In this document: positions 16,149 to 19,619 of the stretch, piece by piece
Layout: the number at the start of each line of letters is the position of its first letter
Numbering within the stretch: the first letter of the stretch is position 1
Origin: UPXZ01 sp018055865
GTDB taxonomy: Bacteria; Bacteroidota; Bacteroidia; Bacteroidales; Paludibacteraceae
Length of the DNA stretch: 19,619 nt
NCBI GenBank assembly: GCA_964292695.1
Contig: CAXYWB010000042.1
Coordinates: 1 to 19,619, forward strand
Direction of reading: 5' to 3'
Notes under the pieces: model-generated
The model's database searches: none
What the model saw: the letters and a program-made list of their open reading frames with translations, nothing else
What the model was told of the DNA's origin: nothing
Program-made: the position numbers and the translations under genes

Positions 16149-18569
16149 TTACTGATTTCTTTCTTTATACCGCATTTTATGAATAAAATCGGAGAATTTA
16201 TCACCAAAGGAAGCTCTGGGTGCATTGGTTGATTTATATTTACTTCCGTAACCGTAACTATAACCATATCCAGAAGATACCGGTGTACCGTTAAGTATTA
16301 CTCCCATCCCATTCAACCTGTTATCACGATAAATCTCGTTGATTAAATCGGTAGCATCTTTGGGCGTGTAATCCTGACGGGCAACAAAAATACAATTATC
16401 GGCAATTCTGTTGAGCAGATATGTATCAGACACTACACCTATCGGAGCTGTATCGACTATTATAAAGTCATACATCTGTTTCAATTCGGCAATTAATTCT
16501 TCCAGGCGATTACTCATAAGCAACTCAGCTGGATTGGGAGGCACAGGACCGGCAGGTATTACATCTAACATAGGATGAAATCCTGATTTTATAATAACGT
16601 CTTTTACATTATAACCTGTGTCGGCAATGAAAATGGTCACTCCTTTATCTTTGGGAATATGCATGTAATCGCCCAGCATAGGATTCCGGACATCCAAACC
16701 AACAAGAGCAACTTTCTTTTTCATCAATGCAAAAGACATGGCGATATTCATGGATGTAAACGATTTTCCTTCGCCACTGATGCTTGAAGTTATTAAAATT
16801 ACAGGTGATTTTTTTGATCCTATCAGGAATTGCAGGTTAGTTCTTACCAAAGGAAACATTTCAACGATTGTTGTAGTTTTCCCTTCCCCGACAACAATTC
16901 TTTCAGTTTCACGGCTGATAGTAATATTACCTAAATAAGGAGCTTTCACTAAATTCTGGAATTCTTTTGAATCTTCTATCTTGTTGTTGATCAAATCTTT
17001 GAGATAAATAACTAAAAACGGAATCAGTACTCCTATTATTAAAGCTATCAGATAAATGGTCATTCTTTTGGGTGCAACCGGATCGAGCGATGCAAAGGCT
17101 TTGTCGATAGTGCGTGCTGCAGGTGCAGTGCTGGCCAGACTCAGGGCGTTTTCTAACTTCTTTTGAGATAAGAAAATATATAAACTCTGGGTTATTTCCT
17201 GTTCGCGTTTTATTTCCAGGAACTGACGTTCCTGAGTGGGCACATTCTTAATTCGTGAACTGAATTGGGCATCCTTTTTCAAAACATCATTCTTGGCTAT
17301 TTGAAGACCTGTTTTCACGCTGTTTACACTTGCTAACACATTGGCCCGAAGCGCTTCTATCTGTTGATCAGCCTGAATGAGAGCAGGGTTCTTTTCATTG
17401 GCAGTCTGCGCCAGCTTCATTCTTTCTAGTACTACCATGTTATATTCCTGAATAGATTTAGCTAAAGCCGGATCTTCGGTAACCACATTGGCAGGAATTA
17501 AATTAGTAGTATTTTTTGGATTCTTAATGTAGTTTTCTACTGATTGAATCATATTAAGTTGAGTACCTAATTCTGTCAGCTTTTTTTCATATTCACTGGC
17601 TGATTCCAGGTAGAGAGTGGCTTCTGACGAAAGATCGGTAAGGCTTTGTGAGCGTTTATATCCCTCAACGTTTGTTTCCCATTTGAATAAATTTTTGGAT
17701 ATTATCCCTAACTGATCGTTAATAAAGTTGGCAGTATTGGTAGCAATGATGTTTTTATCAACAATAGCATCGAGATTGTATAATTCAACTATTTTGTTGA
17801 GATAATCCTTTGCTTTGGGAATATTCGATTCAACAGTAGAAATTTGAATAGCGTTGGATTGTTTATTTACCGTCGAAACATTCATTTTGGCGCTATGCCT
17901 CTCAAGCAATCCGTTGATGGGATAAACAATGATTTTATACTTCGCATCTTTCTCCGGTAGATTTGCAGCAATAAAATTAAATTTGCCAATCGGTGTATTA
18001 AAAGGCTCCTGGATATTGTTCAGCTTATATTTTTCTTTGTGTAATCTGCCTGCAGTGAAATCAATTTTATATTTTCCTGCATTTTCTTTTATAGTGAATT
18101 CAACAGGTTCGTTTATCGCTTCCAGCGTCTCTTTTGAAATATTAAGTGTAAATGGAACATCTTTGTATTTTTCCACGTACTTCAATCCGTCTTTTTGGAA
18201 ATATTCAATTTGTAATCCTAACGAATCAATTGCTTGCTTCAGTATTTTTTTGGAGCTGATAACCTGAATTTCATCTTCCACCTCTTTCGAAACTCCGTTG
18301 AAACCCAGACTTTCCATCATAGCCATTTGAGAAATTCCGGGAGTAGTATTATCATTCCGGAGTAATATGGTGGTTTGAATTTTATATTTGATTTCGGTTT
18401 TTTTAATGTACAATGTTGCCAAAATCAGACATAAAATCACCGCTAAAACAAACCAATACCATTTTTGAATGTATTTGAAAAGTAAGTCCCTTAAATAAAT
18501 GGTATCTCCATTATTATATGAATTACTTTTGGAGGATGTGTTTGGATTATTATTATTATTATTTTGCAT
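16149..18569 (-). CDS. Wzc-like polysaccharide chain-length regulator and tyrosine autokinase
   Basis: Inner-membrane protein controlling chain length and export of capsule or exopolysaccharide by cycling autophosphorylation. It is 806 residues: an Asn-rich N-terminus (2-20), first membrane helix 37-55, a long periplasmic Wzz/GNVR region (about 57-500) with coiled coils, second membrane helix about 502-522, and a cytoplasmic BY-kinase domain. Walker A is GEGKS at 599-603 (K602), Walker A' is VGLDVRNPMLG near 627-637, and Walker B is IIVDTAP with D706. The C-terminal tail has a tyrosine cluster (SSGYGYSYGYGSKYKS, about 765-780), the usual site of autophosphorylation. It starts 15 bases after the Wza-like stop, so it is clearly an operon with that gene. 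Confidence 0.95.
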   Translation of the reverse strand: MQNNNNNNPNTSSKSNSYNNGDTIYLRDLLFKYIQKWYWFVLAVILCLILATLYIKKTEIKYKIQTTILLRNDNTTPGISQMAMMESLGFNGVSKEVEDEIQVISSKKILKQAIDSLGLQIEYFQKDGLKYVEKYKDVPFTLNISKETLEAINEPVEFTIKENAGKYKIDFTAGRLHKEKYKLNNIQEPFNTPIGKFNFIAANLPEKDAKYKIIVYPINGLLERHSAKMNVSTVNKQSNAIQISTVESNIPKAKDYLNKIVELYNLDAIVDKNIIATNTANFINDQLGIISKNLFKWETNVEGYKRSQSLTDLSSEATLYLESASEYEKKLTELGTQLNMIQSVENYIKNPKNTTNLIPANVVTEDPALAKSIQEYNMVVLERMKLAQTANEKNPALIQADQQIEALRANVLASVNSVKTGLQIAKNDVLKKDAQFSSRIKNVPTQERQFLEIKREQEITQSLYIFLSQKKLENALSLASTAPAARTIDKAFASLDPVAPKRMTIYLIALIIGVLIPFLVIYLKDLINNKIEDSKEFQNLVKAPYLGNITISRETERIVVGEGKTTTIVEMFPLVRTNLQFLIGSKKSPVILITSSISGEGKSFTSMNIAMSFALMKKKVALVGLDVRNPMLGDYMHIPKDKGVTIFIADTGYNVKDVIIKSGFHPMLDVIPAGPVPPNPAELLMSNRLEELIAELKQMYDFIIVDTAPIGVVSDTYLLNRIADNCIFVARQDYTPKDATDLINEIYRDNRLNGMGVILNGTPVSSGYGYSYGYGSKYKSTNAPRASFGDKFSDFIHKMRYKERNQ

Positions 18570-18584
18570 AACAAAAGATCTGAA

Positions 18585-19385
18585 TTAATTTTTATTGGCT
18601 TGGGCTATTGAATATACGAGTGTCACCAGGGTTGCCAAAGTTGATACAGAGGACAAATAGAGAGGTATATTTTGCGATGAAACTGATTTTACGCTGTTGG
18701 GTTCAACGTATATGACATCATTTTGTTGAATGTAGTAATAAGGCGAGCTAAAAACACTTCCATCGTTAAGATTTAATCTGGAAAATTCCACTTTTCCATT
18801 ATTTTCGCGTCTTATTAGCACGTTTTCGCGTTTGCCGTAAGCAGTCAAATCACCGGCAAGTCCCAGCGCATCCAATAACGTAGTGCGTTCATTAATGAAC
18901 GTAAATTGTCCGGGTTTATTCACTTCACCCAAAACAGTGACGGTGGAATTCATAAACCTAATGTTGACAATTGGATTCTGTACGTACGTTTTAATCTCAT
19001 TTGTTATCAGATTGACCAATTGGCTTCTTGAAAGTCCTTCAGCTTTGAGTTGTCCTATAACCGGGAAATTAATATTTCCATCAATATCAACAACATAGGG
19101 TTGCAAAGTTTGAGCGGCATAAATCTGGTCGGAGCCGGGAGAAGAAAAGGATACAAATGGAAGATTAAAAATTGCCACTGATTTAGGGTCCAGACCTGAA
19201 ACTGTGATGCCAAGCATGTCGCCACTTACTATTATGCCTTCATGCCGAAATGATGATTGAAAATTAATCGAGTCAGCAGCATTTTTATCTATTCCGTTGA
19301 AGTAGGTCAGTTTTTTTTGACTTGTACATCCAGCTAGTAGTAACACTACGAATACGAAGGAGTGAAATTTGAATATTTTTTTCAT
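18585..19385 (-). CDS. Wza-like polysaccharide export lipoprotein
   Basis: Outer-membrane component of a capsule or exopolysaccharide export machine working with the Wzc-like kinase. It is 266 residues with a lipoprotein signal (lipobox LAGC, Cys 20). The poly-export domain is at about 50-140 (GDMLGITVSGLDPKSVAIFN...VVDIDGNINFPVIGQLKAEGLS), followed by SLBB-type segments at about 143-240 (VTVLGEVNKPGQFTFINERTTLLDALGLAGDLT and NDVIYVEPN). The C-terminal hydrophobic helix (IPLYLSSVSTLATLVTLVYSIAQ) matches the membrane-spanning end expected for this family. It is shorter than E. coli Wza (about 380), as is common in Bacteroidetes. It is transcribed from its own -7 box at 19480-19487. Confidence 0.93.
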   Translation of the reverse strand: MKKIFKFHSFVFVVLLLAGCTSQKKLTYFNGIDKNAADSINFQSSFRHEGIIVSGDMLGITVSGLDPKSVAIFNLPFVSFSSPGSDQIYAAQTLQPYVVDIDGNINFPVIGQLKAEGLSRSQLVNLITNEIKTYVQNPIVNIRFMNSTVTVLGEVNKPGQFTFINERTTLLDALGLAGDLTAYGKRENVLIRRENNGKVEFSRLNLNDGSVFSSPYYYIQQNDVIYVEPNSVKSVSSQNIPLYLSSVSTLATLVTLVYSIAQANKN

Positions 19386-19479
19386 AAAATTCTGACTTAT
19401 ACCTATTTATATCTGAATAAATCTTTTATTAGGTTAATACACCTTTTATTCTTTTGTTTTCAGGAAAGAATATTACCTG

Positions 19480-19487
19480 CAAAATTA
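19480..19487 (-). promoter_or_regulatory. -7 box of the wza/wzc-like operon
   Basis: The minus strand reads TAATTTTG, fitting TAnnTTTG. The predicted transcript start is about 19474, giving a leader of about 90 bases. Confidence 0.55.
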
Positions 19488-19520
19488 GTTAAAAAATTAA
19501 GAAATAACGCTAAAGTTGCT

Positions 19521-19542
19521 ACTAAATAGACGACAATTTAGT
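19521..19542. promoter_or_regulatory. inverted repeat upstream of the polysaccharide export operon
   Basis: ACTAAAT (19521-19527) and ATTTAGT (19536-19542) are separated by 8 bases and lie 34-55 bases upstream of the -7 box. It is a candidate regulator-binding site; its last bases touch the 17-bp repeat. Confidence 0.35.
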
Positions 19543-19556
19543 TAAATTCATAGAAT
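19540..19556 (+). repeat. 17-bp repeat, copy 2
   Basis: AGTTAAATTCATAGAAT, identical to the copy at 8368-8384. It lies upstream of the wza promoter on the minus strand. No other function is visible; the rest of 19386-19619 holds no gene. Confidence 0.5.
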
Positions 19557-19619
19557 CAACCTGTTGGTTTTGTAAATCTTAACAATTAAAAAGATACTTC
19601 GCATTTTTCAACTAAATGT

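Noticed and set aside
16076..16267. 63-codon minus-strand frame over the Wzc-like C-terminus and its terminator
   Set aside because: It reads through the intrinsic terminator hairpin and overlaps the tyrosine-cluster coding region in another frame.
1..19619. CRISPR arrays, tRNA, rRNA, insertion sequences or prophage genes
   Set aside because: I saw no regularly spaced repeats, transposase-like frames, terminal inverted repeats, or tRNA/rRNA signatures on either strand.

Overview
The window looks like a chromosomal segment from a Bacteroidota bacterium, most likely of the order Bacteroidales. Three things support this. The DNA is AT-rich. At least seven genes are preceded by an octamer matching the Bacteroidetes sigma factor -7 box TAnnTTTG, and Shine-Dalgarno sequences are absent. 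The protein types also fit: a short RibH-linked TPR membrane protein, Bacteroidetes-style lipoproteins, and a Wza/Wzc pair with a tyrosine-rich kinase tail. I cannot fix the genus from sequence alone.

Left part (1-5000): the 3'-truncated riboflavin gene ribH and a TPR membrane protein run leftward. Next is a roughly 380-base gap that holds a well-formed structured RNA gene on the + strand (about 1464-1643). It has a perfect -7 box, a 12-bp closing stem, a large central bubble and a T-run, and I interpret it as 6S RNA. Its terminator abuts the stop codon of the convergent gene mfd (transcription-repair coupling factor).

Middle (5000-9350): the water channel aqpZ (+) converges on a lipoprotein with an M3-like HEFGH...E zinc-peptidase site (-), with a strong bidirectional terminator between them. 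A small secreted protein of unknown function (+) follows, and it converges on the last gene of the next cluster.

Efflux operon (9056-15938, all -): TetR regulator, TolC-type outer-membrane factor, lipoprotein membrane-fusion protein, RND permease and a small PII-superfamily protein. The operon therefore appears to carry its own repressor, a complete three-part pump and a possible small sensor or modulator of the pump. Inverted repeats upstream of tetR are candidate operators.

Right end (16062-19619): a Wza-like polysaccharide export lipoprotein followed 15 bases later by a Wzc-like tyrosine autokinase/chain-length regulator. The pair has its own promoter and terminator and looks like the head of an exopolysaccharide or capsule export module. 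The genes are of familiar types. The least-described elements are the 6S-like RNA, the RND-linked PII-like protein, the unclassified metallopeptidase lipoprotein and the orphan secreted protein.
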